Assembly: GCF_014638915.1 (NCBI RefSeq)
Contig: NZ_BMFQ01000001.1
Location: 186,001 to 250,000, forward strand
From: Xanthomarina arctica
GTDB lineage: Bacteria > Bacteroidota > Bacteroidia > Flavobacteriales > Flavobacteriaceae
Length of the DNA: 64,000 nucleotides
Direction of reading: 5' to 3'
Positions 52,701 to 63,455 of the stretch are shown here, piece by piece; positions within the stretch are counted from its first letter, which is position 1, and each line of letters opens with the position of its first letter. Under the pieces are notes generated by a model. The model saw only the letters and a list, made by a program, of their open reading frames with translations. It did not search any database and was not told the DNA's origin. Made by a program: the position numbers and the translations under genes.

Positions 52701-55700
52701 ATCTCCATCGCTGACTTTTAAAGGCACTTCTATCTGGTAGTAGTTTTGAGTTAAATCGTTACCCATTCTAATAAAACCAATAAAATCTTCGTCTTGTAAT
52801 CCAGGTATTTCGTCTTCTTCAAGATGTATAAACATGTTTAAACGTTTATACTGACGCATGTCTATATTAATGTTTTTATAAACGGCTCTACCATCTTCTG
52901 ACTCCAAATCGCATACATCTAAAACCAGGGATTGCTCGTTTTCCCGTATTACTGTATTATTATTATAAAATTCTTCTGGCTCTACTCCAGGAGGTGAAAT
53001 ATATTTTCCATCATTTTCTATAGTTCCAATAACTCCAACACTAAATTCTGTGTCGTCTAAAGCAGGATCTCCTCCATCTGCATCTAAAGAAAGTGTGTAT
53101 TTTCTCCAATCGCTTCTTACAAGGTCTAAAGTTCCAAAACGGAAAACTGTTTCTTCTGAAAATTCTTTCAAAAACATACGTGTAAAACGAATGGATCTGA
53201 AATCTGAAATCCCTCCAATAGCTCCCGTATATCCGCTAATTGGAATTCTAAATTGTATCCATCTTGGCGTTACTGTTTGACCGTTAGGCAAAACTCTTAC
53301 TTCATCATTTTTAATATCTACAATGAATGGGTTGTTTAAGTTTAAGGTTGAAGGAGTTAAATCCAATTCGTATTCGTAATAACTATCAATGGTATTCATT
53401 GTATTATCACGATTCAAATCTTCAACGTCTGGTAGCGTTGTAGAACCACGATTTGTATCTGAAAACTCATCCGGAGAATTTCCTTGAACGTTATTATATT
53501 TTTTATAACGATCAAAAATATTTCCTTCTGCGTTTAAGAAATAAGCGTAATTATCGTTTGCTGGATCGGGTAATGAAGCATAATCTGAAAATATTTGAGC
53601 TTCATCTACATCGTCATATCCATCATAACCTACATCTTGATTAGTTCGCTCTTGTCCAGTTGTGTCGAAGGCATAAATTAAAGATTGGTTTTGAGGGTAA
53701 ACAGTTTCCCAGGAAGGAGATGTTGGTAAAACACCAACAACATTTCCATCTGATGGCAATCCGTTTTCGTAAACTTTTCTACCATCCTTTAAGATATCTT
53801 CAGAAATATTTCCAAGGTTAAAAACTAATTTCCCTCCTGGATTTGAAGCATTGTCTTGATATGGATCTTGTAACCAAAATTCGATATATTCTACATTCGA
53901 TTGCTCAAAATCTGTTGATGTTAATGCTCTTGTAATTCCCGCCCAACTTTGTTGTGGCGTTAATAACGTATTTCCATCCACATTGGAGGATTGGAAATTA
54001 TAAGATCCTCTTTCTGCAGGGTAATATGCTAAATCTAATGTATTAATAACTGTTGTTTGTCCTTGCGAAATATCTTGATTAGGAAATAATTCCTCTATAA
54101 ATACACGGCTGTCGTAAAGACCAGATATATCCTCTACTGTAATATCACTTGGGCTTTGATTTCCATAAAAAATTGGATCTATAGTATACCAGTTCAGTAA
54201 GGCTCTGTTGTAACCATTTTGAATTCCATTTACATTATCGTCGTTGGCATTTATACCATTCGGACGACTTGACATAAACCAGGATTGAGGCGATTTTAAA
54301 TCGATAGCATTTTGCGAACCTTCAAAATCATCTATATATGATGTTGATTCTCCTCCAAATTCTGTTCCTTTTGGTGATCCCGGAGTTAAATAAGCAAATT
54401 CTCCCCTTACAGCAAGATTGGAAGGTACATCTGTATCTATATTTGGTAACTTGTTTACCAATCTAGTAAAAAATGGCACTTCTGTAGAGTAGTTACCATT
54501 AATTCCAAAAATATGGTTATTGATTGGTTCTTGGCCGTAATTAGCCTTTTGAGTTATCGGTCTTTCGTTTAAATGCAACCATGTGGCTCCAAGAACAAAA
54601 TTTTCGTTGAATTGATGATCGACATTTATTCCTGTAAAACGTTTTGTTTGTTGTCCAAAAACTGCATTGTTTTCAGTTGAAACTTGAATAGGTGTGTTTG
54701 AAGCTTTTAAAGCTTCATCAAGTATTTGGACGGTTCCTTGTTGGTAATTTACGGTATAATCTATTCCTTCTACCAACAATCTTCCTCCAGCAGTAACTTT
54801 CACAGAACCTCTAGGGACATTAAAGGCACCAATTGGAATTCCATCTCCACCAGAAGACTTATAACGCCCTTGCATTTTAAACTTGTTCTTTTCCGGAACT
54901 TGTAAAGCCGCGGTTTTGGTTTCTTTGTAAAGTATGTCATAAACATACTTTGACTGGTTGTCGTTATAGGTTACGTCGTTGTTATAATCTTCTCCTGCAC
55001 CTACTGATAATTTATCGAATAAATACTCTCCAAAAGGTTCCGCTTTATTAAAGATTATCTTTCCGTTTTGAGGAATAACTGTTATTCCAGGAACATAATC
55101 GAAAAACCCATCTCCATTTGCCTGTAAATCCCCATTAAAATTTAATCTATCTAAATTAAATAATTGCAATAAGGTTGTATTTTGAATTAAATCCTCTTGT
55201 GGTGTACTTGGTGTTACAGGAACTCCATTAATATCCACTCCAAAAGAGGTTCCATCAACCGGTGAAATATAGTTTAAAAGCGAGGCCTCATTATAAAAGA
55301 TATTTAATTTAAAATCTTCCTGACTTAATTGGTAGGCTCCCGTATTATAAATATTCTTCATCATTAAGTCCCAAATAGGCTGATTAACATTTGTAATAGG
55401 ACTTTTTAATAATTTTAAAACTAAGTTATTGTTAGTAACTGTTGTAATACCACCTGGATTTGTATTAACATCTTGAGCGTCTAGTCCATCGTTAGCAAAT
55501 TCTCCTACTTGATACACTTGTCCGCCAACCGTAAATTGGAAAGCAACTGCTAAGATTTCATCGTTATTTAATCTCTGATTTAAGGAGATATATCCCAATT
55601 GAGAATCCAAGGTATATTCTTGACCCTCTAGTAGTTTTTTCGCATTTTCCAATTTGGCGTAATCGGAACCTTCATTCACGGAACTAGCCAGTGACCCAAA

Positions 55701-56948
55701 ACCTTGTTGCACGGTTGCAATATCTCTAATTTGTTGCGTTAGCACAGAACCTGAACCTATTGCTGTTGGGTTATAATCGTTATTTGCATTATTAGGAAAC
55801 GCATTTGGACCTACATTGATAAATCCTGGAGGAATTGGTTGCAATAACATGTTATTAGCATTTGGGTCTGGGTTAGATTCTCCTAAATCCTGTAAAGCCA
55901 CAATGTTTCTAACGTTTTCTGTGTTATTATTCCTATTGGTTATCCATACTTCCACTCTGGTAATTTGAACGTTGGTATTTATAAACGGATAATTAGAAAG
56001 TGCGTAGTCGAAATTATCTCTAAAGTAATGTGCTAAGAAATAGTGTCTATTCTCGTCGTAGTCTCTTGCGAAGAAATCGAATTCTTCAATGGTTCCTCCA
56101 CCTTGTGCAACCACTGTTTTAGTATCTGATTTTTGTTCAGAGAAAACACCTGTTACAGTTGTTTTACCAAACTGCAATTGCGTTTTAACTCCAAACAAAC
56201 TTTGTGCTCCTGTAATTAAGGCACTATTTAAAGGCATACTAACATTACCAACTTCTATTTTTTGAATAATATCGTCTTCAGTTGGTGTGTACTCCAATTT
56301 TATTAAGTTCTGAAAATCGAAAGTAGACTCCGTATCATAATTAGCGGTAACTTGCAATTTAGTTCCTACTTTTCCTAATAAACTTAAACTAATACGCTGA
56401 TCGAAATCAAAAGTAAAACTACTTCTGTTTTGAGGAGAAAAGGTAGGATTATCTTGTTTAGTAAATAAAACACCCAAATCTATTTCTACCGAACCTTGAG
56501 GAATAACGTTAATGGTATTTCCTCCAAAAATTGATTCGAACAATCCAGATCTTACATAAAATTCTGGCAATAAATTTTTCTGTTCTTCTTCGGCACCTTC
56601 TTTTTTACCATCGAAAGCATCTATTTTTTGTTTGTAGTATGCTTTTAAATTTTCTTGTAAAACTAGTTCCCTATATTCTTCTGGCGATAATATTATTGGA
56701 TAATTAATATTGAATCTTCCAACGGATTGGGTATAGATGTATCTATCGGTTAATGGATCGTAGGTATAAAAAGATTCAATACTAGATGGATTAGGCATGT
56801 TTAAATTTCCTAATGAAAATCCTGTACTTGTAGAATCTTGAGGTGTTGGAGTTACCTGTGAAAATGAATAAAGGCTAAGAAGCAAAAAAACGCTTAATAG
56901 CAAATACTGTTTGTTGGTTTTTAAATAATTATGGGTGGTTGTACTCAA
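49746..56948 (-). CDS. sprA: Cell surface protein SprA, type IX secretion translocon
   Basis: A 2400-residue protein. It is the giant outer-membrane barrel through which type IX secretion substrates pass; SprA is also needed for gliding. A signal peptide (YLLLSVFLLLSLYSFSQ) precedes many barrel strands and large loops; the N-terminal block SFTFDFDQRISLSLLGKVGT, the repeated GNVSMPLNSALITGAQSLFG and YLTPGSPKGTEFGGESTSYI match the family, as does the C-terminal strand ending TLRYNFGN. Length is typical (about 2350-2450). It lies 5 bp downstream of ruvA, and gcvH follows. Confidence 0.97.
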   Translation of the reverse strand: MSTTTHNYLKTNKQYLLLSVFLLLSLYSFSQVTPTPQDSTSTGFSLGNLNMPNPSSIESFYTYDPLTDRYIYTQSVGRFNINYPIILSPEEYRELVLQENLKAYYKQKIDAFDGKKEGAEEEQKNLLPEFYVRSGLFESIFGGNTINVIPQGSVEIDLGVLFTKQDNPTFSPQNRSSFTFDFDQRISLSLLGKVGTKLQVTANYDTESTFDFQNLIKLEYTPTEDDIIQKIEVGNVSMPLNSALITGAQSLFGVKTQLQFGKTTVTGVFSEQKSDTKTVVAQGGGTIEEFDFFARDYDENRHYFLAHYFRDNFDYALSNYPFINTNVQITRVEVWITNRNNNTENVRNIVALQDLGESNPDPNANNMLLQPIPPGFINVGPNAFPNNANNDYNPTAIGSGSVLTQQIRDIATVQQGFGSLASSVNEGSDYAKLENAKKLLEGQEYTLDSQLGYISLNQRLNNDEILAVAFQFTVGGQVYQVGEFANDGLDAQDVNTNPGGITTVTNNNLVLKLLKSPITNVNQPIWDLMMKNIYNTGAYQLSQEDFKLNIFYNEASLLNYISPVDGTSFGVDINGVPVTPSTPQEDLIQNTTLLQLFNLDRLNFNGDLQANGDGFFDYVPGITVIPQNGKIIFNKAEPFGEYLFDKLSVGAGEDYNNDVTYNDNQSKYVYDILYKETKTAALQVPEKNKFKMQGRYKSSGGDGIPIGAFNVPRGSVKVTAGGRLLVEGIDYTVNYQQGTVQILDEALKASNTPIQVSTENNAVFGQQTKRFTGINVDHQFNENFVLGATWLHLNERPITQKANYGQEPINNHIFGINGNYSTEVPFFTRLVNKLPNIDTDVPSNLAVRGEFAYLTPGSPKGTEFGGESTSYIDDFEGSQNAIDLKSPQSWFMSSRPNGINANDDNVNGIQNGYNRALLNWYTIDPIFYGNQSPSDITVEDISGLYDSRVFIEELFPNQDISQGQTTVINTLDLAYYPAERGSYNFQSSNVDGNTLLTPQQSWAGITRALTSTDFEQSNVEYIEFWLQDPYQDNASNPGGKLVFNLGNISEDILKDGRKVYENGLPSDGNVVGVLPTSPSWETVYPQNQSLIYAFDTTGQERTNQDVGYDGYDDVDEAQIFSDYASLPDPANDNYAYFLNAEGNIFDRYKKYNNVQGNSPDEFSDTNRGSTTLPDVEDLNRDNTMNTIDSYYEYELDLTPSTLNLNNPFIVDIKNDEVRVLPNGQTVTPRWIQFRIPISGYTGAIGGISDFRSIRFTRMFLKEFSEETVFRFGTLDLVRSDWRKYTLSLDADGGDPALDDTEFSVGVIGTIENDGKYISPPGVEPEEFYNNNTVIRENEQSLVLDVCDLESEDGRAVYKNINIDMRQYKRLNMFIHLEEDEIPGLQDEDFIGFIRMGNDLTQNYYQIEVPLKVSDGDTRELLWPTENNIDLPLELLQQIKSESISDGTISSTTPTFYDVINDGLSDNPVAEFSPYTLGQQRIGIIGNPNFGDIRVLMIGVKNAASTDKCGELWVDELRLSDMDNEGGWATILTIDTNFADFASVSATGRKSTTGFGSIEQEPNQRSREDVEQYDVVTNVNVGQLLPPKWGIQLPFNYGQGEELITPQYDQYYKDLTLESRIDAAETDDEKNTIKEQSETYTNRKSINFIGVRKVKTNEEKPRFYDVENLTFNYSYNKIKFRDFEIENSIDQTVRTGVNYAYNFAPFTIEPFKKNDSLFTGDYWKLLKDFNFNPLPSVFTINTNINRQYNQQKFREIELAGDNIGLEEFYRRNYTFDYGYTINYNLTKSLQFNLSASNNNIVQNYFKDNIAGDVPDPNLNVWNGFFDLGDPNMQFQQLAVNYDIPIDKIPALSFVDATYTYSGDFQWQKGSSLFEDIEIDGQNYNLGNTVSNANRHNINTTLNMNKLYNYIGLKKKTVRRTAAPASRPGTPPDSNKDTDQKPVKSNKGGQKLTNVGIDIITSVKRIQINYSETNGTYLPGYLRSPGFIGTLKPTVGFTFGSQKDVRYLAAKNGWLTVYQDFNDQYTAVKTQQLDYSVNIEPIKDLKIDLVANRTYAENYTENYRVNDYGDGLEYESLTPNSFGNYSISTILFKTAFSKSDVAQSETFDNFRSNRLIVANRLAEDHYGSATFPLDVEGYPVGYGKNNQAVLLPSFLSAYTGEKSEGISLSAIKEFPIPNWDIKYTGLMNVKWFKKRFKRFSIIHGYRASYTINQFRTNLDYDPLDPDALNQGGNFKNETLYSNINLTEMFSPLVRIDMEMKNSVKILAEIRKDRLLSLSFDNNLMTEIHGNEYIVGLGYRIKDVSIKSKLAGPSKRIVSDLNMKADLSLRRNETIIRYLDVINNQITSGQTVWSGKLTADYSFSRNLTGIFYFDYMFSEYAISTAYPQTTVRGGITLRYNFGN

Positions 56949-56953
56949 ATCTT

Positions 56954-57535
56954 TTATAAATTTTTTAAAGCCTGTTTTATAATTACTTCTACACTTGCAT
57001 CTGGTTCAATAGAAATTATTTTATCTATAACACGTTCTGATTGTTTTTTATTGAATCCAAGAACTTCTAAAGCAGATAACGCTTCATCTTTATTTGTATT
57101 GCTTTTCTGAGTTGAAAGTTCGTCAATATCATAGACTTTCAAAATTTTATCTTTTAAATCCAAAATTACTCGTTGAGCTGTCTTTGCTCCAATGCCTTTT
57201 ATGGATTGTATTAAAGCTACATCTCCAATGGCAATTCCTTCTCTAACTTGTTTTGGTGTTAATGATGACAACATGGTTCGGGCTATACTTGCGCCAACAC
57301 CACTTACTGAAATTAATAATCTAAAAATCTCTCTTTCTGCTAAGGAAGAAAAACCAAATAAGGTGTGCGAATCTTCCTTTACTTGAAGATGAGTAAATAG
57401 TTTGATATTTTCTTGATCGGGAATTTGAGAAAAGGTATGCAATGAAATATTTAACATATAGCCTACGCCATTGCAATCTATAACAACATCTGTTGGATTT
57501 TTCTCAACTAGTTTCCCTTGAATATGTGTAATCAT
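56954..57535 (-). CDS. ruvA: Holliday junction branch migration protein RuvA
   Basis: A 193-residue RuvA that binds four-way junctions as tetramers and loads RuvB. The OB-fold domain begins MITHIQGKLVEKNPTDVVID; the helix-hairpin-helix domains include LLISVSGVGASIARTMLSS and IQSIKGIGAKTAQRVILDLK, and the C-terminal RuvB-binding domain DEALSALEVLGFNKKQSERV is present. ATG 57535 is preferred over an in-frame TTG at 57541. ruvB lies on the same strand but is separated from it by maeB, queG and a P450 gene. Confidence 0.97.
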   Translation of the reverse strand: MITHIQGKLVEKNPTDVVIDCNGVGYMLNISLHTFSQIPDQENIKLFTHLQVKEDSHTLFGFSSLAEREIFRLLISVSGVGASIARTMLSSLTPKQVREGIAIGDVALIQSIKGIGAKTAQRVILDLKDKILKVYDIDELSTQKSNTNKDEALSALEVLGFNKKQSERVIDKIISIEPDASVEVIIKQALKNL

Positions 57536-57592
57536 TAACAAAACTTTAATAAACTCTCAAATGTAATAAAATAATTCACATTATAAAGCTGT

Positions 57593-59896
57593 TTACTTTT
57601 CTATTGCAACTTTATTATCAAGTTCTTTTTTTTCTTTTTGTTGTGCGTCTATTACAGCAATAGCAGTCATATTTACAATTTCATCAACACTTGCATCTAA
57701 TTGAAGTATGTGCACTGGTTTCCTTAAACCCATCATTATAGGGCCAATAGAATCTGCTTTGTACAACTCCTTCAACAGTTTATAAGTAATATTTGCTGAT
57801 TCTAAGTTGGGAAAAATTAAGGTATTTACCTTTTTTCCTGCCAATTTAGAAAATGGAAAGATGTCTTGAAGCATTTCTTTATTTAACGCAAAATCTGCTT
57901 GAAGCTCTCCATCTACCAACAAATTAGGATGTCTTTTATGTAAATAACTAACAGCTTCTCTAACTTTAGTAGCTGTTTTATTTTTTGAAGAACCAAAATT
58001 AGAATAGGATATCATGGCCATTACAGGTTCCATTCCAAACATTTTTACCACTCCTGCAGTCATTTGTGCAATTTTAGTCAAATCTTCGGCAGTAGGATTG
58101 ATATTAATAGCTGTATCGCTTAAAAACATCGGGCCACGTTGGGTCATCATAACATTAGTTGTAGCAATTCTAGTAGAGTCTGGCGCCAAACCAATAAGCT
58201 CTAAAACAGGTTTTACTACTAAAGGATAAGATCTTGAGAAACCAGAAATCATGGCATCTGCATCTCCTTCATTTACCATCATAGCTGCAAAATAATTACG
58301 TTCTCTCATAATATTTTGAGCAGAATATAAGGTAACACCTCGTCTTTTACGCTGCTTCCAATATGTTTTAGCATAGATATTTTTGCGTTCTTCTTCTTCG
58401 TCTGATTTTGGATCAATAATTTCCACATCAGCATCGAATTCCAACTCTTCTTTTAGTTTCTCTATAACATCACGTCTTCCTAAAAGGATAGGAATTGCTA
58501 TTCCCTCATCATGAACAATCTGGGCTGCTTTTAGCACATCTAAATGATCTGCTTCAGCAAACACCACTCGTTTCGGATTAATTTTAGCTCTATTAAGCAG
58601 CAATCTAACAAGCTTATTATCTGAACCTAAACGCTCTAAAAGCTCTTCTTTATATTTGTCCCAGTTTTCAATAGGCTCTTTTGCAACGCCACTTTCCATT
58701 GCCGCTTTGGCCACTGCAGGAGGTACTTCTGCAATTAATCTAGGATCGAAAGGTTTTGGAATAATATATTCTTTTCCAAAGGTTAAACGAGTTTCGCCAT
58801 AAGCGATATTTACTTGTTCTGGAACAGCTTCTTTTGCTAAATTAGCTAGAGATTTTACGGCTGCCATTTTCATGGCCTCGTTAATTTTAGTAGCACGAAC
58901 ATCTAAAGCCCCTCTAAAAATAAAAGGAAACCCAAGAACATTATTAACTTGGTTCGGATTATCAGAACGTCCAGTTGCCATTATAATATCTTTTCGTGTA
59001 TCAATAGCAAGTTGGTAATCTATTTCTGGATCTGGATTAGCTAAAGCAAAAACTATTGGGTCTTTTGCCATAGACAACAGCATATCTGGAGAAACTATAT
59101 TTGCTTTTGAAAGCCCGATAAATACATCGGCATTTAACATGGCTTCATCTAAAGTATCAATAAGTCTATGTGTAGCAAATTCTGCTTTTTCTGATGTTAA
59201 ATCGTCCCTATCTTGTCTAATTACTCCCTTGCTATCCAACATTACAATGTTTTCACGCTTGGCGCCAAAGGCCTGATATAATCTGGTGCAAGAAATAGCT
59301 GCGGCTCCTGCTCCACTAATAACAATTTGTACTTGGTCTATTTTCTTTTTTGTAAGCTCTAAAGCATTCAACAAGGCCGCAGACGAAATAATAGCTGTTC
59401 CATGTTGGTCGTCGTGCATGACTGGAATATCCAACTCTTCTTTAAGTCTTCTTTCTATTTCGAAGGCTTCGGGAGCCTTAATATCTTCTAAATTGATTCC
59501 ACCAAAAGTTGGGGCTATCATTTTTACAGTTTGAATAAACTCTTCAATATTTTCTGTTCCAACTTCAATATCGAAAACATCGATGTCTGCAAAAATTTTA
59601 AAAAGTAAACCTTTTCCTTCCATTACTGGTTTTGAAGCTTCAGGTCCAATATTTCCTAGTCCTAAAACTGCAGTTCCATTAGAAATAACGGCAACTAAGT
59701 TTCCTTTGGCAGTATATTTATAGACATTATTGACATCTTTTGCTATTTCCAGACAGGGTTCTGCAACGCCCGGAGAATAGGCTAAAGATAAATCTCTTTG
59801 GGTTGCATATTTTTTAGTTGGTACCACCTGAATCTTTCCTGGTGTTGGTTTTGCATGATATACTAAGGCTTCTCGGCGTTTACTTTGTTTACTCAT
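57593..59896 (-). CDS. maeB: NADP-dependent malic enzyme with C-terminal phosphotransacetylase-like domain
   Basis: A 767-residue MaeB-type enzyme that decarboxylates malate to pyruvate, supplying NADPH. Malic domain motifs are in the first ~420 residues ([20 protein letters not shown], the NAD(P)-binding [17 protein letters not shown] and [15 protein letters not shown]). The C-terminal ~330 residues form a phosphate acetyltransferase-like domain ([40 protein letters not shown]) usual in MaeB and thought to bind acetyl-CoA as a regulator. A TACATTTG box lies at 59940-59947. Confidence 0.96.
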   Translation of the reverse strand: MSKQSKRREALVYHAKPTPGKIQVVPTKKYATQRDLSLAYSPGVAEPCLEIAKDVNNVYKYTAKGNLVAVISNGTAVLGLGNIGPEASKPVMEGKGLLFKIFADIDVFDIEVGTENIEEFIQTVKMIAPTFGGINLEDIKAPEAFEIERRLKEELDIPVMHDDQHGTAIISSAALLNALELTKKKIDQVQIVISGAGAAAISCTRLYQAFGAKRENIVMLDSKGVIRQDRDDLTSEKAEFATHRLIDTLDEAMLNADVFIGLSKANIVSPDMLLSMAKDPIVFALANPDPEIDYQLAIDTRKDIIMATGRSDNPNQVNNVLGFPFIFRGALDVRATKINEAMKMAAVKSLANLAKEAVPEQVNIAYGETRLTFGKEYIIPKPFDPRLIAEVPPAVAKAAMESGVAKEPIENWDKYKEELLERLGSDNKLVRLLLNRAKINPKRVVFAEADHLDVLKAAQIVHDEGIAIPILLGRRDVIEKLKEELEFDADVEIIDPKSDEEEERKNIYAKTYWKQRKRRGVTLYSAQNIMRERNYFAAMMVNEGDADAMISGFSRSYPLVVKPVLELIGLAPDSTRIATTNVMMTQRGPMFLSDTAININPTAEDLTKIAQMTAGVVKMFGMEPVMAMISYSNFGSSKNKTATKVREAVSYLHKRHPNLLVDGELQADFALNKEMLQDIFPFSKLAGKKVNTLIFPNLESANITYKLLKELYKADSIGPIMMGLRKPVHILQLDASVDEIVNMTAIAVIDAQQKEKKELDNKVAIEK

Positions 59897-59939
59897 ATTT
59901 GCTATAAATTAAAGCTTTATTCAAATAATTCTGAACTAA

Positions 59940-59947
59940 CAAATGTA
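59940..59947 (-). promoter_or_regulatory. -7 promoter box TACATTTG for maeB
   Basis: A perfect TAnnTTTG match on the minus strand 43 bp before the maeB start. No clear -33 TTG is found at the expected distance. Confidence 0.45.
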
Positions 59948-59967
59948 ACAATCCTGAAACTTAAAGC

Positions 59968-60894
59968 CTAATCTTTTATGAATTTGATATTCCGTGTTAA
60001 ACCTGCAAATTTAGTGCGTTTCACAGCCGATTTTTGAAACACTTTTTTAAATGTGTCTTCAGTAATCTCTTCCCAATCTTTTTTGGTCATTGCCAACAAT
60101 TCAGGATGTGGATTAAATAAAGGTTCGTTATGAGGTTTTGAAAACTTGTTCCACGGACATACATCCTGACAGATATCGCAACCAAACATCCAATCTTCAA
60201 ACTGTCCTTTATAATCTGTTGGAATATTTTCTTTTAACTCGATTGTAAAATAAGAAATACATTTACTCCCATCTACCACATAAGGTTCTGTAATGGCATT
60301 TGTTGGGCAGGCATCGATGCATTTAGTGCAAGTGCCACAATGGTCTGAAGTAATACCATCATATTCCAATTCTAAATCGATAATCAATTCGGCAATAAAA
60401 TAAAAAGATCCAACTTGTTGAGTTAATAAATTAGAATGTTTCCCAATCCAACCTAAACCAGATTTTGCAGCCCATGCTTTATCCAAAACTGGAGCTGAAT
60501 CTACAAAAGCTCGTCCTTCAACCTCTCCTATTTCATCCTGAATAAAATGCAAAAGAGATTTTAATTTATCCTTAATAATAAAATGATAATCCGTTCCGTA
60601 AGCATATTTAGACAGCTTAAACGTATTTTCTTTTTGAGTTTCTTCAGGGTAATAATTTAGCAATAATGAAATAACACTTCTGGAACCTTCAACTAACTTT
60701 GTTGGGTCTAAACGTTTATCAAAATGATTTTCCATGTATTGCATTTCACCATGGCTATTATTTTTTAGCCACTTTTCAAGTCTTGGTGCTTCTGCTTCTA
60801 AAAACCCTGCTTTACTGATACCACATGATAAAAACCCGAGGCGTTTAGCTTCGCCTTTAATAAGTTGACTGTATTTAGATTTATTTTCAATCAC
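59968..60894 (-). CDS. queG: Epoxyqueuosine reductase QueG
   Basis: A 308-residue cobalamin- and Fe-S-dependent enzyme for the last step of queuosine synthesis in tRNA. The two ferredoxin-like cluster motifs are [12 protein letters not shown] and [11 protein letters not shown], with the N-terminal [20 protein letters not shown] and [20 protein letters not shown]. Its start overlaps the P450 stop by 4 bp, suggesting coupling, although a functional link is not obvious. This copy needs B12, as does the CarH-type regulator. Confidence 0.95.
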   Translation of the reverse strand: MIENKSKYSQLIKGEAKRLGFLSCGISKAGFLEAEAPRLEKWLKNNSHGEMQYMENHFDKRLDPTKLVEGSRSVISLLLNYYPEETQKENTFKLSKYAYGTDYHFIIKDKLKSLLHFIQDEIGEVEGRAFVDSAPVLDKAWAAKSGLGWIGKHSNLLTQQVGSFYFIAELIIDLELEYDGITSDHCGTCTKCIDACPTNAITEPYVVDGSKCISYFTIELKENIPTDYKGQFEDWMFGCDICQDVCPWNKFSKPHNEPLFNPHPELLAMTKKDWEEITEDTFKKVFQKSAVKRTKFAGLTRNIKFIKD

Positions 60895-62234
60895 GAAACA
60901 CGCGTTTCAAATTTTAATATAGCATTTTTAGGCCTTAAAGTAATTAGTGGTTGGATATCTATTGTTTCATTAACTGGATGAATATTAAATTTTGTTACCA
61001 TTTCAGATACTGCAAGTACCATTTCAAACATCGCAAAATTATTACCAATACACTTTCTTGGTCCTGCTCCAAATGGAAAATAGTGTGAGGAATACGCTTT
61101 TGCTTTTTCAGGGGAAAATCGGTCAGGATTAAATTCTTCAGGGTTTTTCCAAAGTTTTTTATGCCTATGAATTTCAAATATTGAAAATAAAAAACTGCTC
61201 CCTTTTTTAAAATGAAAATCTTTGAAAGTATCATCTTCTATATTTACTCGATCCATAAAATAAGCTGGTGGATATAATCGTAATGACTCTTCAATAACTT
61301 GTTTTGCGTATTGAGATTGCATGATAACCAACATAAGATCTGAATGACTATCTGCTATAACGTCTTGATATTGCTTCCGAATTTTTTGCTGCCATTCTGG
61401 ATGATGTGCCAAAAACTGCAATGTAAAACTTAAAGAATTGGCAGTGGTTTCATGTCCTGCAACAAATAAGACTAAAATTTCATCAATAAGTTGTTCGTTG
61501 TTCATAACAGAACCATCATCGTACTTAGCGTTTATAAGCATATCCAGTAGATCGTTATGTTGTTCTTTGGAATGTTTTCTTCTGTTAATAATATTGAGAA
61601 GAATATCTCTTGATTCTTGAGATCTTGAAAGGTGCTTTTTAATTATTCCGAAAGACTTAAAATACCATTTTAAATAGGGTTGTCTTAATTCTTTTACCAA
61701 CATAAGTTGATTTTCTTCTGTTACTTCCTGAAGAACCTTTATTTCATTATTTGTTGCCGCATTACTGAAAAGAGATTTCACAACAACCTTAAAGGCCAGA
61801 TCACCAAAAACAGGTAATACATTAATATGAGTCTCGGTTTGAATTTTCAGAATTTCTTCCACAATAGTCTCTTTGACCGTTGCTAATAACTTATCTAAAT
61901 TTTTTTTATGAAAAGCAGGTTGAATTAATTTTCGCTGAGTTCGCCAATAATCACCTTCAGAAGTTAGTAAACCTTTTCCTAAGTATTTTGCGAGTTGTAC
62001 GGTTTGGATTTCAGATTTTTTATAGTTTTTCCAATTTTTCTGAAGAACGTATTCTGCCAATTCAGCGTCTCGTGAAAAAATGGCATAATTACCTAACCCA
62101 ATATTAAGTTTAAAAGTATCACCATGCTTTTCAAAATTTTCATGATGAAAAGGCAACGGGTTATTCAATATTTTTATGGCTTGCCTTAAAAAGGTAAATG
62201 TAGAAACTTCTGGTATTTTCTTAATTTGGGTCAT
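60891..62234 (-). CDS. Cytochrome P450
   Basis: A 447-residue P450 without a membrane anchor. The I-helix motif is AGHETT (259-264), the K-helix E316-x2-R319 is in EESLRLYP, and the heme-binding loop [14 protein letters not shown] has the Cys ligand at 395. It resembles CYP4/CYP102-like fatty-acid or alkane hydroxylases of bacteria, but the substrate and redox partner are unknown. The start overlaps the ruvB stop by one base and its stop overlaps queG, so it lies in a ruvB-P450-queG operon. Confidence 0.93.
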   Translation of the reverse strand: MTQIKKIPEVSTFTFLRQAIKILNNPLPFHHENFEKHGDTFKLNIGLGNYAIFSRDAELAEYVLQKNWKNYKKSEIQTVQLAKYLGKGLLTSEGDYWRTQRKLIQPAFHKKNLDKLLATVKETIVEEILKIQTETHINVLPVFGDLAFKVVVKSLFSNAATNNEIKVLQEVTEENQLMLVKELRQPYLKWYFKSFGIIKKHLSRSQESRDILLNIINRRKHSKEQHNDLLDMLINAKYDDGSVMNNEQLIDEILVLFVAGHETTANSLSFTLQFLAHHPEWQQKIRKQYQDVIADSHSDLMLVIMQSQYAKQVIEESLRLYPPAYFMDRVNIEDDTFKDFHFKKGSSFLFSIFEIHRHKKLWKNPEEFNPDRFSPEKAKAYSSHYFPFGAGPRKCIGNNFAMFEMVLAVSEMVTKFNIHPVNETIDIQPLITLRPKNAILKFETRVS

Positions 62235-63256
62235 TAAAACAATCCTCCTTGCGTTGGTCCTTTTATTTTCCCTAGATGTTTATAGGCTAATTCGGTTACT
62301 TCTCTCCCACGCGGGGTTCGCATAATAAATCCTTGTTGGATTAAAAAAGGCTCGTAAACTTCTTCAATGGTTTCGGCACTTTCACTTACAGCAGTTGCTA
62401 TAGTTGTAATTCCGACAGGTCCGCCTTTAAATTTATCAATCAGGGTTGTTAGAATTTTGTTATCCATTTCGTCTAAGCCATGAGCATCCACATGAAGTGC
62501 TTCTAAAGCAAATTTGGCAATTTTAATATCAATATTACCATTTCCTTTAATTTGAGCAAAATCGCGTACACGACGTAACAAGGCATTTGCAATTCTAGGA
62601 GTACCACGACTTCTACCAGCAATCTCAATAGCCGCTTCCATAGAAATTGGAACTTTTAATATTTCTGAACTACGTTGCACAATAGTAGTCAGTAATTCGG
62701 TATTATAATATTGTAACCTACTTTGTATTCCAAAACGGGCTCTCATTGGAGCTGTTAATAGACCAGAGCGTGTTGTTGCTCCAACTAATGTAAAAGGATT
62801 CAGGTTAAGTTGAACGGTTCTGGCGTTTGGGCCAGACTCAATCATGATATCAATTTTGTAATCCTCCATTGCCGAGTATAAATACTCTTCTACAATGGGA
62901 CTTAATCTATGTATTTCGTCAATAAATAAAACATCTCTTTCATCTAGATTTGTAAGCAGTCCAGCTAAATCTCCTGGCTTATCTAAAACAGGGCCAGAAG
63001 TTACTTTAATACCTACACCCAACTCGCTTGCTAGAATATGGGCTAAGGTCGTTTTCCCTAATCCGGGAGGTCCATGAAATAAGGTGTGATCTAATGCTTC
63101 CTCACGTAAATTTGCCGCTTGAACAAAGATTTGAAGATTCTCCAATACTTGATCCTGACCTGTAAAATCATCGAATGATAAAGGTCTCAATTTCTTTTCT
63201 ACATCCAGTTCTTCTGGCGTAAAACTGTCTCCTGTAGGATCTAGGTTGTCGTTCAT
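62234..63256 (-). CDS. ruvB: Holliday junction branch migration DNA helicase RuvB
   Basis: A 340-residue AAA+ motor that drives junction migration with RuvA. Walker A is [12 protein letters not shown], Walker [10 protein letters not shown], sensor 1 lies in [20 protein letters not shown], and the winged helix ends [20 protein letters not shown]. The ATG at 63256 ([10 protein letters not shown]) is preferred over an in-frame GTG at 63262, which runs into a REP-like hairpin in the leader. Minus-strand TATATTTG at 63312-63319 is the probable promoter box. Confidence 0.97.
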   Translation of the reverse strand: MNDNLDPTGDSFTPEELDVEKKLRPLSFDDFTGQDQVLENLQIFVQAANLREEALDHTLFHGPPGLGKTTLAHILASELGVGIKVTSGPVLDKPGDLAGLLTNLDERDVLFIDEIHRLSPIVEEYLYSAMEDYKIDIMIESGPNARTVQLNLNPFTLVGATTRSGLLTAPMRARFGIQSRLQYYNTELLTTIVQRSSEILKVPISMEAAIEIAGRSRGTPRIANALLRRVRDFAQIKGNGNIDIKIAKFALEALHVDAHGLDEMDNKILTTLIDKFKGGPVGITTIATAVSESAETIEEVYEPFLIQQGFIMRTPRGREVTELAYKHLGKIKGPTQGGLF

Positions 63257-63262
63257 GTGCAC

Positions 63263-63282
63263 ATCCCACGAAAGTGAGAATC
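63263..63282. repeat. REP-like imperfect hairpin in the ruvB leader
   Basis: ATCCCAC-gaaa-GTGAGAAT is an imperfect palindrome of the type ATTCYCAC-tttc-GTGGGAT. It lies 7 bp upstream of the ruvB ATG. Confidence 0.4.
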
Positions 63283-63311
63283 TAAATTTATTATTGAAAA
63301 ATCATTATAAG

Positions 63312-63319
63312 CAAATATA
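63312..63319 (-). promoter_or_regulatory. -7 promoter box TATATTTG for ruvB
   Basis: A perfect TAnnTTTG match on the minus strand, just after a terminator and 56 bp before the ruvB start. The -33 element is unclear. Confidence 0.45.
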
Positions 63320-63323
63320 AAGA

Positions 63324-63352
63324 AAAAGCCTTTCCGAATTGGAAAGGCTTTT
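63324..63352 (-). terminator. Second tandem terminator upstream of ruvB
   Basis: AAAAGCCTTTCC and GGAAAGGCTTTT form a 12-bp stem with a 5-nt loop and T-rich flanks on both strands. It separates the oxidase gene from ruvB. Confidence 0.8.
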
Positions 63353-63404
63353 GAATAATATGTAATCTCTTTTGTTGAAACCCGTTTTTAAAAGGCAATA
63401 ACAA

Positions 63405-63443
63405 AAAAGACCTTTGAAATTTTAAGCATTTCAAAGGTCTTTT
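63405..63443 (-). terminator. First tandem terminator after the oxidase subunit I gene
   Basis: AAAAGACCTTTGAAAT and ATTTCAAAGGTCTTTT form a 16-bp perfect stem with a 7-nt loop. On the minus strand it follows the oxidase subunit I stop by 40 bp. Confidence 0.88.
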
Positions 63444-63455
63444 CTAATCTATTGT

